Origin: Litoreibacter halocynthiae
Lineage (GTDB): Bacteria; Pseudomonadota; Alphaproteobacteria; Rhodobacterales; Rhodobacteraceae
Reading direction: 5' to 3'
Length of the DNA stretch: 64,000 bases
Assembly (NCBI RefSeq): GCF_004365635.1
Contig: NZ_SOBH01000005.1
Location: forward strand, 47,609-111,608
Shown here one piece after another: positions 8,717 to 16,917 of this stretch. Numbering within the stretch: position 1 is the stretch's first letter; every line of letters begins with the position of its first letter. Under the pieces are notes generated by a model. That model did not search any database and was not told where the DNA came from. It saw only the letters and a program-made list of their open reading frames with translations. The position numbers and the translations under genes were made by a program.

Positions 8717-9244
8717 ATGAGGCATCAAGCCGTGATGATTAAAAAAAATCCTAGACGGTTCTTCCTTGCGGGCGGCATGGCTGCCGTCCTTTCTGGATGT
8801 GCAAGCAAATTTCGATCCTACAGCGGTCCAGAAGTCACTCGCATTCGCCTTTATAAGTCGGACAGACTGCTGGTTCTGGACGGTTCGCAGGGTGTGTTGA
8901 GCACTTATCCGGTCGGCCTAGGATTCTCTCCGACGGGACATAAGCAGTTTGAAGGGGACGGGCGGACGCCGGAAGGCACCTACACTATTGATCGCCGCAA
9001 TCCAAATAGCTTGTTCCACCTGTCTATTGGCATTTCCTATCCAAATGAGGCGGACATCGCATTTGCTAAGGCGCAAGGCCAATCTCCCGGTGGCGACATC
9101 TTCATCCACGGGGGTCCGCGATGGGGCATCGACCCGCTGAACAAGCGAGACTGGACTGCCGGATGCATTTCGGTCACCGACCGGCAGGTCGAAGAAGTCT
9201 ATGCGATGGTGCGCGACGGCACGCCCATAGAAATCTACGCCTGA
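8717..9244 (+). CDS. L,D-transpeptidase lipoprotein (YkuD domain)
   Basis: A 175-residue protein with a signal sequence ending in the lipobox LSGC, so probably a lipid-anchored envelope enzyme. The YkuD domain shows 'LLVLDGSQGV', 'YPVGLGFSPTGHKQFEGDGRTPEG', 'IFIHGG' and 'WTAGCISV', giving the catalytic His and Cys. It should act on peptidoglycan peptides in the periplasm. It begins at ATG 8717, or at ATG 8735, which has a gagg a little upstream. It lies between the zinc ATPase and the convergent ZIP transporter operon. A distinct relative, Tat-exported, is at 2568. Confidence 0.85.
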   Translation: MRHQAVMIKKNPRRFFLAGGMAAVLSGCASKFRSYSGPEVTRIRLYKSDRLLVLDGSQGVLSTYPVGLGFSPTGHKQFEGDGRTPEGTYTIDRRNPNSLFHLSIGISYPNEADIAFAKAQGQSPGGDIFIHGGPRWGIDPLNKRDWTAGCISVTDRQVEEVYAMVRDGTPIEIYA

Positions 9245-9278
9245 GAATCCCTCACGAACACAAGCATGTCTGGCGATC

Positions 9279-10061
9279 TTAACCGAGCCAGACGTCTAAA
9301 AATAGCATTAGGACCAGACCTACGGCAAGGCCCAGCGTCGCTTTGTTCTGGTGCCCGCTTCGATGCGTCTCGGGAATGATCTCGTGGCTAATGACATAGA
9401 GCATCGCACCTGCTGCGAAGGCGAGACCCCACGGCAGGAGTGGTTGTGAAAAGGTGATTATCCCGGCTCCCAGCACCCCGCCGATGGGCTCGACCATTCC
9501 CGTGAGCGCCGCAATGCCCCAGGCTCGAAACTTCGAATACCCTTCGCCAAGAAGGGACACCGCTACGGCTAAACCCTCAGGGGCATTTTGCAGACCGATT
9601 CCGATGGCCAGCGGCAGGCCGCCGGAAACGCCTTCTGCGCCAAAGCCGACACCGACTGCAAGACCCTCAGGGAAATTGTGGATTGTAATGGCGATAATAA
9701 ATAGCCAGACGCGGCGTAGAGACGCGCCCTCAGGCCCTTCTCGGCCAGAGCTGAAATGCTCGTGCGGAAGCTTTTCGTTCATCAGCGCCACGGCACCCAT
9801 CCCAAGGAGAATTGCCACGCATACGATTGCTGCGGGAGCGGCTGCATTTTGGTACCGCATTTCAGCGGCATCAAGAGCGGGGATAATCAACGAAAAAAAA
9901 GATGCCGCAAGCATAACGCCGGCCGCAAATCCAAGTGACAGATCCCTTGTTGCGCGAGACGGAATCCTCCCAAAGAGTACAGGTATGGCACCGACAGCTG
10001 TTAGAGATCCAGCGGCCAGACTGCCCAGAAATCCAAGCATTATGGGGGATAAGGATTCCAT
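9279..10061 (-). CDS. zupT: ZIP-family divalent metal transporter
   Basis: A 260-residue membrane protein with about eight hydrophobic segments. The signature of ZIP/ZupT transporters is present: 'TIHNFPEGLAVGVGF' in one helix and 'ISHEIIPETHRSGH' later, carrying the metal-binding His, Asn, Pro, Glu residues. ZIP proteins bring Zn, and often Fe or Mn, into the cytoplasm, although related plasmid forms are poorly studied. It is the last gene of the SCO-DsbB-DsbA-PCu(A)C-SCO operon, 14 bp after the SCO gene. A metal importer in an operon that looks stress-induced is unexpected. Confidence 0.85.
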   Translation of the reverse strand: MESLSPIMLGFLGSLAAGSLTAVGAIPVLFGRIPSRATRDLSLGFAAGVMLAASFFSLIIPALDAAEMRYQNAAAPAAIVCVAILLGMGAVALMNEKLPHEHFSSGREGPEGASLRRVWLFIIAITIHNFPEGLAVGVGFGAEGVSGGLPLAIGIGLQNAPEGLAVAVSLLGEGYSKFRAWGIAALTGMVEPIGGVLGAGIITFSQPLLPWGLAFAAGAMLYVISHEIIPETHRSGHQNKATLGLAVGLVLMLFLDVWLG

Positions 10062-10075
10062 TTTTGTACTTTCTG

Positions 10076-10687
10076 TTAAGCTCTTGTCAGCACGCGGCGG
10101 ATCTTTGGCACTGCAAATTCTCGTGGTTCATGGTAGTCTATGGTACCGAGAAACTGCCCCTCTGAAGCGAAGAGGAAAACGCTCGCAGTGTGGTTCATCG
10201 TATAGTCGCCGCCCTCGGTCGCGACTTTTTCATAACTTGCGCGGAAGCCTGCCGCGGCGCGTGTCGTTTCACTCAGCGTTCCGCTCCAACCTTGGATAGC
10301 GGGGTGAAAATAGCTGACATATTCAGCCATGGCCGCCACTGTATCGCGCTTTGGATCAACCGTAATGAACACAACGTTCATGTCGGCAACGTCGTCTCCA
10401 AGGTCGTCGAGCCAACCAGAAATGTCCGACAATGTGGTCGGGCACACATCGGGGCAGTATGTGAAGCCAAAAAACACTATAGATGGATTACCTAAAAGCG
10501 TCGTTGGTCCGACCGTTGACCCGTCTTGGTCGGTCATCTGAAATTTCATCTGAGTAAGCGGCAAGGGCCGCTGTGCTGCCGGTTCAGGTGTGCCTGGCCC
10601 ATCCACCTGCCACCAACCGACAAATAGCGCGAGCGCAAGTACGCCGCTCGCTGCAGCACCATAAGTGATGAGGGTGCTTCGGTTCAT
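10076..10687 (-). CDS. SCO1/SenC-family copper chaperone
   Basis: SCO proteins are membrane-anchored thioredoxin-fold copper chaperones that help load the Cu(A) site of cytochrome oxidase. A single N-terminal anchor is followed by 'FFGFTYCPDVCPTTL', giving the CxxxC copper ligands, and the distal histidine sits in 'YTMNHTASVFLF'. Length 203 is normal. Its start overlaps the end of the PCu(A)C gene by one base, so the two are probably translationally coupled, which fits the known SCO/PCu(A)C partnership. A second SCO gene opens the same operon at 12854. Confidence 0.88.
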   Translation of the reverse strand: MNRSTLITYGAAASGVLALALFVGWWQVDGPGTPEPAAQRPLPLTQMKFQMTDQDGSTVGPTTLLGNPSIVFFGFTYCPDVCPTTLSDISGWLDDLGDDVADMNVVFITVDPKRDTVAAMAEYVSYFHPAIQGWSGTLSETTRAAAGFRASYEKVATEGGDYTMNHTASVFLFASEGQFLGTIDYHEPREFAVPKIRRVLTRA

Positions 10688-11151
10688 CAGCCCTCTGGCC
10701 CACGCGCCGCAATCCCAAGAATGGGCACGTCAACGGTCAGAGCTCCGCCATCGGCAAAGTTCAATGTCAACGGAAAGGTTTCGCCTTCAACCATCTTGAT
10801 TTGCAGTCGCATCAGCATGGCATGCAGGCCACCCGGCTCAAGCGAAACTGTTTCGCCTGGTGGAACCATGATGTCTCCTGCAGGTGCCATAGAACTCACA
10901 CCATTTGCGTCGGTCGTCGTTTCATGAATATCCGGCATCATGGCGAGAGGCGTTTCCAAGCCCACTAACGTCACCGGATCGGTACCCGTATTGCGCAGGG
11001 TCATATAAGCAGCACCCGGACGGTTGATGCCGATAGAGGCGCGAGACCAGGCGTCTTCGACCACAACGTCCTCAGACCCAGCAACTGTTATCGTCGGCAG
11101 CCCGATGAACAGGCACGATGCAAAGACAGTGGCAGCAATGGATGATTTCAC
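10687..11151 (-). CDS. PCu(A)C periplasmic copper chaperone
   Basis: PCu(A)C delivers Cu(I) to cytochrome oxidase together with SCO. The protein has a signal peptide ('VKSSIAATVFASCLFIGLP'), then 'VEDAWSRAS', 'PGAAYMTLRNTG' and the copper site 'IHETTTDANGVSSM' with 'GLHAMLMRLQ', matching the His-x-Met pattern of the family. The start is taken as GTG 11151, because AGAGGAAC lies just before it and a signal peptide follows directly; a longer frame upstream adds sequence unlike the family. It sits between DsbA and SCO in the minus-strand operon. Confidence 0.88.
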   Translation of the reverse strand: MKSSIAATVFASCLFIGLPTITVAGSEDVVVEDAWSRASIGINRPGAAYMTLRNTGTDPVTLVGLETPLAMMPDIHETTTDANGVSSMAPAGDIMVPPGETVSLEPGGLHAMLMRLQIKMVEGETFPLTLNFADGGALTVDVPILGIAARGPEG

Positions 11152-11179
11152 GGGTTCGTTCCTCTCAATAGTAAGTTGG

Positions 11180-11839
11180 TCACGAGCCGATCGCCGCGAC
11201 TTCTGCGGCGACCAACGCGCGCAGTTCGTCAGCTCCGAACGGATCAAGGGGTTTGCCATTCACAAAAAAGGTGGGAGTCTGGCGCACGCTCATTGTCTCA
11301 ACATCCGCGCGGTCTTGATTGAGGATCGCCAGCGTTTGTGGCGCTCTCATTTGGTTTTTTGCGGCGTGAACATCCAGGCCAGCCTGTTCCGCAATGCCGA
11401 GAATCAAACCGGGCGCTGGTTCGCCGTGAGACGCCCAACGTGACTGAAACTCAAGGATCGCTTCTTTGACCGGAACATAAACGTCTTGCATACGCGCGGC
11501 TTCCATCACTCTGATGGCTTCTTCCGAGGCCGCACCATGGAACGCGGTGTAGCGAAGAACAACCCGAACCTGTCCGTCGTGCTCCGCCATGATATCCTTG
11601 ATGACCGGGTAGAATGCCCGACAGGCTTCACAGGCTGGATCAAAGAACTCCACGATTGTGACAGGCGCATCCTCTGGCCCCATGATGGGCGAGTAGGGAC
11701 GCATCAGTGCCTCCGCTATTTCGGGCTGGATCGGCTCGACTTGTGCAATCGAGGCAGGGCGGGACTGATACCAGAAAGCGGCGGCAAAGATCGCTAGGCC
11801 AACAGCCAAGACGGATAGTACGATTGATCTGTTTTTCAT
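11180..11839 (-). CDS. DsbA-family thiol:disulfide oxidoreductase
   Basis: A periplasmic, membrane-anchored or secreted thioredoxin-fold oxidase. After one N-terminal hydrophobic segment comes 'MGPEDAPVTIVEFFDPACEACRAFYPV', with the active-site CxxC as CEAC, and later 'VRQTPTFFVNGKPL' with the cis-proline. Length is about 219 residues. ATG 11839 has GGAG eight bases before it and overlaps the end of the DsbB gene by four bases, so the DsbA/DsbB pair is coupled. The context with SCO and PCu(A)C suggests it keeps copper-site cysteines in the right redox state. Confidence 0.9.
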   Translation of the reverse strand: MKNRSIVLSVLAVGLAIFAAAFWYQSRPASIAQVEPIQPEIAEALMRPYSPIMGPEDAPVTIVEFFDPACEACRAFYPVIKDIMAEHDGQVRVVLRYTAFHGAASEEAIRVMEAARMQDVYVPVKEAILEFQSRWASHGEPAPGLILGIAEQAGLDVHAAKNQMRAPQTLAILNQDRADVETMSVRQTPTFFVNGKPLDPFGADELRALVAAEVAAIGS

Positions 11840-12261
11840 GTGCGGGGCTCCTTCAGGGAGAGAAATGATAAGAACGCGATGAGCGCAAAAGCGATGAACG
11901 CCAAGAGCGGAATAGGAATCCCAAAAAACAGCTGATTGTCGCCGGTGCAGGCCGGGCCTGTCGCTGTGCAGGGTTGGATGGGTTCCGGCAGGATTCCGGT
12001 GTAAAGGCCCATGTGCCAAAGCGCGACCGCAGCACCCCCAAGCGCAAGTGCGATGCCATAGCGGCCGACCCGATCATCCTGCCACCATAGGCCAAGACCC
12101 AGAACGACAGCCAAAGGAAACATGAACGCGCGCTGAAACCAGCATAGGTTGCAAGGTGCTTGCCCTATCACCTCGCCAATATAGAGCACGGATAGCGAAC
12201 TTGTAAGCGCTACGATCCATGCCCCAATCAAAGCGGTGTCTTTAGAAATTGCATAAATCAC
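11836..12261 (-). CDS. DsbB-family disulfide bond formation protein
   Basis: A 141-residue inner-membrane protein with four hydrophobic segments. It carries the quinone-linked CxxC 'APCNLCWFQRAFM' in the first loop and a second cysteine pair ('QPCTATGPACTG') in the second loop. It is shorter than E. coli DsbB and resembles the BdbC-like form. It overlaps the partner DsbA gene by four bases and starts two bases after the end of the SCO gene, so it is inside the operon. Its function would be re-oxidising the adjacent DsbA. Confidence 0.88.
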   Translation of the reverse strand: MIYAISKDTALIGAWIVALTSSLSVLYIGEVIGQAPCNLCWFQRAFMFPLAVVLGLGLWWQDDRVGRYGIALALGGAAVALWHMGLYTGILPEPIQPCTATGPACTGDNQLFFGIPIPLLAFIAFALIAFLSFLSLKEPRT

Positions 12262-12263
12262 AT

Positions 12264-12854
12264 CTACAGCCTCGCCCTTAGATCAGAGACGATTTCTTCC
12301 GCCGGCGTGCCGTAAGTCCAAGCTCCAGCATATCCGTCCTGCGTATCAAAGAGGAACAATTGCGAGGAATGCCCCATGGTATAGCCATCTGGCGAGGCGG
12401 CTTCCTCGATCTTTTCGTAGTAGATGCGAAAGGTCTCAGATGTTCGCTTGATCTGATCTGCAGTTCCGGTAAGCCCAATGAGGTCAGCGTCGAAGTAAGG
12501 AATGAACTCAGCGAGCGCTTGTGGTGTGTCCCGTTCCGGATCAATCGAAATAAACAGCGGCTGTACTTGCACCGCATCGGAGCCAAGCGCATCCATGACA
12601 GCGGCAACCTCGGCCAGTGTCGTGGGACAAACATCAGGGCAGTTTGCAAAGCCGAAGAAAACAAGCATCCAGCGCCCTGCAAAATCTTCGTCTGTTTGCA
12701 TCATGCCTTGGTGATCAGTCAGTTCGAAATCTGCCCGGAACGCAGGCTCGTCAGTTCGCTGATCACTCCTGCTAGAAACTTGCAGCCAAACGAACCCCAC
12801 AATCGCAATCGCGGCGAGGCCCCAAAGCATTCTTTGCAAGGCAGATAGTCTCAT
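12264..12854 (-). CDS. SCO1/SenC-family protein, first gene of the operon
   Basis: A 196-residue thioredoxin-fold protein with one N-terminal membrane anchor. It has 'FFGFANCPDVCPTTL' for the CxxxC ligands and 'YTMGHSSQLFLF' for the distal histidine, so copper binding should be intact. It is only partly similar to the SCO protein at 10076. ATG 12854 is about 38 bp downstream of the -10 of a 19-bp-spacer MerR-type promoter, so the whole operon to zupT is probably metal-inducible. Confidence 0.88.
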   Translation of the reverse strand: MRLSALQRMLWGLAAIAIVGFVWLQVSSRSDQRTDEPAFRADFELTDHQGMMQTDEDFAGRWMLVFFGFANCPDVCPTTLAEVAAVMDALGSDAVQVQPLFISIDPERDTPQALAEFIPYFDADLIGLTGTADQIKRTSETFRIYYEKIEEAASPDGYTMGHSSQLFLFDTQDGYAGAWTYGTPAEEIVSDLRARL

Positions 12855-12891
12855 TGGTCGAATTACGCCCGATTCGGTACATTTTTATTGC

Positions 12892-12922
12892 GTTGTAAAT
12901 GTTCTAGTTGCTAGAGGTTCAA
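12892..12922 (-). promoter_or_regulatory. MerR-type promoter of the SCO-Dsb-ZIP operon
   Basis: On the minus strand TTGAAC lies at 12922-12917, a 19-bp spacer follows, and TACAAC lies at 12897-12892. The spacer begins CTCTAGCAACTAGAA, the same operator type as at 6268, 13501 and 17580. It faces away from merR at 13027. Confidence 0.75.
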
Positions 12923-12992
12923 GCTGTTTCTTGGCACAGTGACGGCGTGTCACGGACCCGTGAACAGAGCACTGGCTTGCACATGCCGATAC

Positions 12993-13015
12993 CTATAGCT
13001 ACCAACACTATAGCT
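12993..13015 (+). repeat. Direct repeat CTATAGCT upstream of merR
   Basis: CTATAGCT occurs at 12993-13000 and again at 13008-13015, immediately before the GGAGG ribosome site (13018-13022) of merR at 13027. Position suggests an operator for autoregulation of the merR gene, but the spacing differs from the metal operators. Confidence 0.4.
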
Positions 13016-13026
13016 ATGGAGGTTAC

Positions 13027-13455
13027 ATGCTTACAATTGGCAGCTTGGGTAAGAAAACCGGAACGAAGGTTCAGACCATTCGGTACTATGAACAGATTGG
13101 GCTAATGCCCGAGCCGGGCCGGACCGAAGGAGGCCAGAGGCGTTATGGGGACACTGAGGTCGACCGCCTGTCCTTCATCAGACACTCACGTCAGTTGGGA
13201 TTTCCTCTGGAAGCCATCCGTGAACTTCTTGATCTCAGCGATAATCCCGACCGCTCATGCCATGAGGCCGACTCCATCGCGCGTCGGCAACTCAAACAGG
13301 TCGAATTGCGGATGGATCGACTAAAAGCGCTGCGCACCGAACTGAAACGCATGATCCAGGAATGCAGCGGCGGAAACACAGCGGACTGCAAGGTTCTCGA
13401 AGTCTTGCGTGATCATTCGGAGTGTCTAACCGACCATGACGGGATTGGAGCTTAG
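13027..13455 (+). CDS. MerR-family metal-responsive regulator (Zn/Cd/Pb type)
   Basis: MerR proteins bind the long spacer of a promoter and untwist it when metal binds. The N-terminal winged helix shows 'TIGSLGKKTGTKVQTIRYYEQIGLM', followed by a dimerisation helix. Metal ligands are Cys78 ('DRSCHEAD'), Cys113 and Cys121, the pattern of ZntR/CadR/PbrR. A cysteine rather than serine at position 78 argues against Cu(I)-type CueR. GGAGG precedes ATG 13027. It is divergent from the SCO operon and just upstream of the transglutaminase-CDF operon, so it is well placed to control both. Confidence 0.9.
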   Translation: MLTIGSLGKKTGTKVQTIRYYEQIGLMPEPGRTEGGQRRYGDTEVDRLSFIRHSRQLGFPLEAIRELLDLSDNPDRSCHEADSIARRQLKQVELRMDRLKALRTELKRMIQECSGGNTADCKVLEVLRDHSECLTDHDGIGA

Positions 13456-13494
13456 CCCTTACAAGGGCCCGAACGGATCAAACGGAAAAGCCAC

Positions 13495-13525
13495 TTGAAG
13501 CTCTAGTCACTAGAGCAATTACATC
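13495..13525 (+). promoter_or_regulatory. MerR-type promoter of the transglutaminase-CDF operon
   Basis: TTGAAG at 13495-13500, 19-bp spacer, TACATC at 13520-13525. The spacer contains the palindrome CTCTAGTCACTAGAG, identical to that in the promoter at 17574. The next gene starts at 13555. Confidence 0.78.
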
Positions 13526-13554
13526 TATACATATATGATTCGTGGAGATGTAAA

Positions 13555-14325
13555 ATGTGTGCTGATGATCCGCTACTGGCAGCAACCCCAATCCTGGATT
13601 TCGCCCATCCGTCGATTGGAAGACTGATTGAGAGTCGGGGCTGGAACGCCCTGTCGACACATGTCCGGATTGGGGCAATCTACGATTTTGTGCGGAATGA
13701 AATCGCCTTCGGATACAATCGGGCAGATTACATCTCGGCTGCTGAGGTGCTGACTGACGGGTTCGGCCAATGCAACACCAAGGGCACTCTTCTAATGGCG
13801 CTTTTGCGCGCGGTCGGCGTGCGCTGCCGTCTTCATGGATTCACCATCCACAAAGAACTGCAGCGGGGTGTCGTTCCTGAACTCGTCTATCCCATTGCTC
13901 CCGAAGAAATCCTTCATTCCTGGATTGAGGTCGAAACGGAGACGGGTTGGGCGAACCTCGAAGGATTTATTCTTGATGCTCAGTTTCTTTCGACTCTCCA
14001 ATCCGCATTCACCGATACACAAAGCCTCTGCGGCTATGGGGCAGGGACTGATTGTCTGACGGCCCCGCCAGTCGAGTGGACCGGTAGCGACACCTACATC
14101 CAGAAAACAGGCATCGTGCAGGACTTCGGAACTTTTGACGCGCCCGACGACTTCTACATTCATCATCGGCAGTCGCTCAGTTTGATGAAGGATTTTCTTT
14201 ATCGACACCTCATCCGCCATTGGATGAATGCCCGCGTTCGCCGCATTCGGACCGGGCGCCTACCGCGCATTCCTGGCATGGCAATGCCCAATCATCACCA
14301 CGAGGGATCACATCATGCCTCATGA
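13555..14325 (+). CDS. Transglutaminase-like domain protein with His-rich tail
   Basis: A 256-residue protein with the papain-like transglutaminase triad: Cys in 'GFGQCNTKGTLLMALLRAVG', His in 'EEILHSWIEVET' and Asp in 'EGFILDAQFL'. No signal peptide is seen. The C-terminal tail is Arg- and then His-rich ('MPNHHHEGSHHAS'), which may bind metal. Members of this fold are proteases, peptide ligases or amide-processing enzymes; the substrate here is unknown. It is the first gene of a MerR-type operon and overlaps the CDF gene by 11 bp, so a role in metal tolerance is inferred from position only. Confidence 0.72.
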   Translation: MCADDPLLAATPILDFAHPSIGRLIESRGWNALSTHVRIGAIYDFVRNEIAFGYNRADYISAAEVLTDGFGQCNTKGTLLMALLRAVGVRCRLHGFTIHKELQRGVVPELVYPIAPEEILHSWIEVETETGWANLEGFILDAQFLSTLQSAFTDTQSLCGYGAGTDCLTAPPVEWTGSDTYIQKTGIVQDFGTFDAPDDFYIHHRQSLSLMKDFLYRHLIRHWMNARVRRIRTGRLPRIPGMAMPNHHHEGSHHAS

Positions 14326-15232
14326 CGGCCACGCGCATATCGACCCTGCATCCGGTGATCGTCGTGTCTCCATCGCGATCTGGGCGAACGCACTTCTGAC
14401 AGTTGCGCAGATTGTGGGCGGCATCCTGTCGGGCAGTCTCGCACTCATTGCAGATGCGTTGCACAACTTCTCTGATATGGCTTCTCTGGTAATTGCGTTC
14501 GCGGCCCGAAAGATTGCCAGACGTCCCGCTGATGAAAGAATGACATTTGGCTATGGCAGGATCGAAGTCGTCGCGGCGTTGATCAACTACACAACCCTCA
14601 TCCTAGTCGGTGTATACGTCATATATGAAGGCGGAATGCGACTGATTAAACCGACCGAAGTGGCTGGTTGGACAGTGGTGATCCTTGGCTCTGTAGCGCT
14701 AGTCGTCGATACGCTGACAGCGCTGCTGACGTATTCTATGCAAAAGCGCAGTGTGAACATCCGGGCGCTCTTCCTGCATAACTTGTCAGATGCTTTAGCC
14801 TCCGTGGCCGTAATCATCGGCGGCTCGCTTATCCTGCTTTATAACATGTGGTGGGTCGATCCTGCGATCACGATTGGCATCGCCCTGTATATTCTCTACC
14901 TCGCCGTCACGGAAATTGGCGGCCCCATACGCATTCTGATGCTGGGAAGTCCGCCAGACCTCGACAACGAGGCGGTCATTGCCGCCATTAGAGCTGTCGA
15001 GGGGGTGCATGACGTCCACCACGTTCATCTTTGGCAAATGCAGGAGAACCAGGCCGCATTGGATTGCCATGTGGTGATCAGTGACGGTGCTCCCGGCGAA
15101 GGAGTCAAAACGGCGCTAAAGGCCCGTCTTGCCGACGAGTTCGGCATCCAGCATTCCACGCTGGAAATTGAATACCTAGAGCATGCGCATGAAGGCGCAC
15201 AGCTCTATGGACACAAAGAGAGCGAGGCATGA
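14315..15232 (+). CDS. Cation diffusion facilitator (CDF) metal exporter
   Basis: CDF proteins export Zn, Cd, Co or Ni from the cytoplasm in exchange for protons. About six membrane helices are present, with the Zn-site motifs 'LIADALHNFSDM' (HxxxD in helix 2) and 'LFLHNLSDALAS' (HxxxD in helix 5). The cytoplasmic C-terminal domain has 'GVHDVHHVHLWQM', as in zinc CDFs, and His residues at both ends. GAGGG sits before ATG 14315. It is coupled to the transglutaminase gene before and the methyltransferase-like gene after, both overlapping. Confidence 0.92.
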   Translation: MPHDGHAHIDPASGDRRVSIAIWANALLTVAQIVGGILSGSLALIADALHNFSDMASLVIAFAARKIARRPADERMTFGYGRIEVVAALINYTTLILVGVYVIYEGGMRLIKPTEVAGWTVVILGSVALVVDTLTALLTYSMQKRSVNIRALFLHNLSDALASVAVIIGGSLILLYNMWWVDPAITIGIALYILYLAVTEIGGPIRILMLGSPPDLDNEAVIAAIRAVEGVHDVHHVHLWQMQENQAALDCHVVISDGAPGEGVKTALKARLADEFGIQHSTLEIEYLEHAHEGAQLYGHKESEA

Positions 15233-15780
15233 TGCAGACGACGCTGATTCTTCTTGGTCTGGGAATTGCCGCCGCGACGCTCGCTTCAATCCTGTGGTCC
15301 ATTGCAGTTCCGAAGCGCCGCATTTGGCCCCCTCGACGCTATACAGTCATGACGCCTGTTCTGGTCTGGGCGCCCACACTCTCGCTGTTTGGCATTCTTA
15401 TTGTCCTTGGGATCTGGGGGTGGGGCGATCTTCCTTTGGCAGGCTGGTTGCGTTTCGGGGTTGGGATTCCACTTATCTTGGTCGGCAATTTTGTCGTCTG
15501 GTCTGAAGTCGCTCATTTCGGAATACCACAAACAGGCGGTGCGAAGGGCAATCTGAGAACCGCTGGGATGTATCGATACTCACGCAATCCTCAGTATGTG
15601 GCCGATATCGCGATTGTCGGTGGTTGGATAATTCTCACATCAGCAACGCCGGCGCTCATCGTAGGAATGGCAGGAATCCTCGTTCTGTTAGCTGCACCAT
15701 TCGCAGAAGAGCCGTGGCTTAAAGAAGAGTATGGTTCCGAATTTGATGATTATGCCGTGCGTGTCCGAAGGTTTCTTTGA
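15229..15780 (+). CDS. Isoprenylcysteine methyltransferase-like membrane protein (copy 1)
   Basis: A 183-residue protein with four to five hydrophobic helices. The C-terminal block 'RTAGMYRYSRNPQYVADI' and 'EEPWLKEEYGSEFDDYAVRVRRFL' is the signature of the ICMT/PEMT membrane methyltransferase group (SAM-binding RxPxY and E-E pair). The start overlaps the CDF stop in an ATGA, so they are coupled. The true methyl acceptor in bacteria is unknown. A close paralogue at 18268 follows another CDF-type gene in the same way. Confidence 0.78.
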   Translation: MMQTTLILLGLGIAAATLASILWSIAVPKRRIWPPRRYTVMTPVLVWAPTLSLFGILIVLGIWGWGDLPLAGWLRFGVGIPLILVGNFVVWSEVAHFGIPQTGGAKGNLRTAGMYRYSRNPQYVADIAIVGGWIILTSATPALIVGMAGILVLLAAPFAEEPWLKEEYGSEFDDYAVRVRRFL

Positions 15781-15962
15781 TTTCGAGGCACTTTTAGCAA
15801 GGTCGCCTGTCGCCACCTAGTTATGGGTCAGAGCAGATTTTCGCCGCCACACGGGCGGATGACTGTTTTCGCTGAAATGCCGATCAAAGCAAAATTTATT
15901 AACATAACACGCATTACAGGTTGAAAACAAAGCAAGAACGATTGGGCTGATCCCCACTGAAA

Positions 15963-16307
15963 TTACTTGTTGCTATCAATCCAAAGCGACATCAGCCCGC
16001 GATCTCTAAAGCACTCAGGTGGTACGTCGCTGCGTTTGTACCGCGCAATACGCTCTGCGAATGCAACTTGCTTGGATGACGGATAATTCGCAAACTTGTT
16101 CGAGCTCGGAGCCTCGCGGTTCTCATCGATCCAGCGCGACAGAGCCTGGCGATCTTGCTGGGTTTCCCATGGCAGGACCTGGCCCGTCCTAAAGGAAATT
16201 TGGCGCGCGAAGTTCAACTGCTTCTCGGTTACAGGCAACCGATGGTAGTCGTTGCTCGACGTATTAAGAGCCCCGTTGTCGGTTCCAACTGATGATGATT
16301 GCTGCAT
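15963..16307 (-). CDS. Small protein with two tandem ~45-residue repeats
   Basis: A 114-residue protein. Two related units are visible: 'TEKQLNFARQISFRTGQVLP...DRQALSRWIDEN' and 'SSKQVAFAERIARYKRSDVP...DRGLMSLWIDSN'. Each has a K-Q-x-x-F-A helix start and ends in a W-I-D box. No named family was recognised. ATG 16307 is chosen because GGAGGG lies six bases before it; longer frames lack this. It looks cytoplasmic. It lies alone between the two metal cassettes. Confidence 0.6.
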   Translation of the reverse strand: MQQSSSVGTDNGALNTSSNDYHRLPVTEKQLNFARQISFRTGQVLPWETQQDRQALSRWIDENREAPSSNKFANYPSSKQVAFAERIARYKRSDVPPECFRDRGLMSLWIDSNK

Positions 16308-16569
16308 TGATCCCTCCATCTTTGTTCGACTCACAATGTAGAACATAATGGGAACAAAATCAATATGTATGGGTATAGAATTCAGCACCTACTAAATGTT
16401 GATGCCGCCTACCCAAGCCATAAGGTTGGTGTCTGAATCGCGAGCTTGAGAAGAACGAGGGAGGCTACTGGTCAGTCCCACTTGAGTTGCCGCTATAAAC
16501 AGCACCCCTCGCCCAGAAGCGCGCATTCAAAACTGGCGCGGAGGTCAGCTAAGCGGACTTTGATGCCGT

Positions 16570-16917
16570 TTATTTTCTGGTTTCCCTCCAACGAAAATAC
16601 AGTTCCGCAGATATCGCCAAGATGAAGAGTGGTCCGGCAGCAACTAGATAGCTGACGACTGCAAAAGCGTTAAATCTCGATGCTATTGCGGCAATTGGGT
16701 CAGAGAATAGTAAACATCTAGCATACCCAATAAACGCGTGGCCCTCGCAACCGTATTCAAAAGTGAGAACGTTCAGGTAAGCCACAAGGAAAAACATTCC
16801 ACCGATCTTAAGGACATAAGAGCTGAAACTCGAGCGGCACCTTACACCAATGAACAGCGACAAAATTATCGAAAGCAGGACTCCGAAGATCACGAGGTGT
16901 TCGCCAATCATAAGCAC
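16570..16917 (-). CDS. Small membrane protein of unknown function
   Basis: A 115-residue protein with three predicted membrane segments: residues about 5-25, 35-55 and 85-105. The middle loop has three cysteines ('VRCRSS', 'EYGCEG', 'YARCLL'). No family recognised. The base composition is A+T-rich relative to its neighbours. The start at ATG 16917 or at ATG 16911 cannot be decided. Its inclusion between two metal cassettes may be accidental. Confidence 0.4.
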   Translation of the reverse strand: MLMIGEHLVIFGVLLSIILSLFIGVRCRSSFSSYVLKIGGMFFLVAYLNVLTFEYGCEGHAFIGYARCLLFSDPIAAIASRFNAFAVVSYLVAAGPLFILAISAELYFRWRETRK

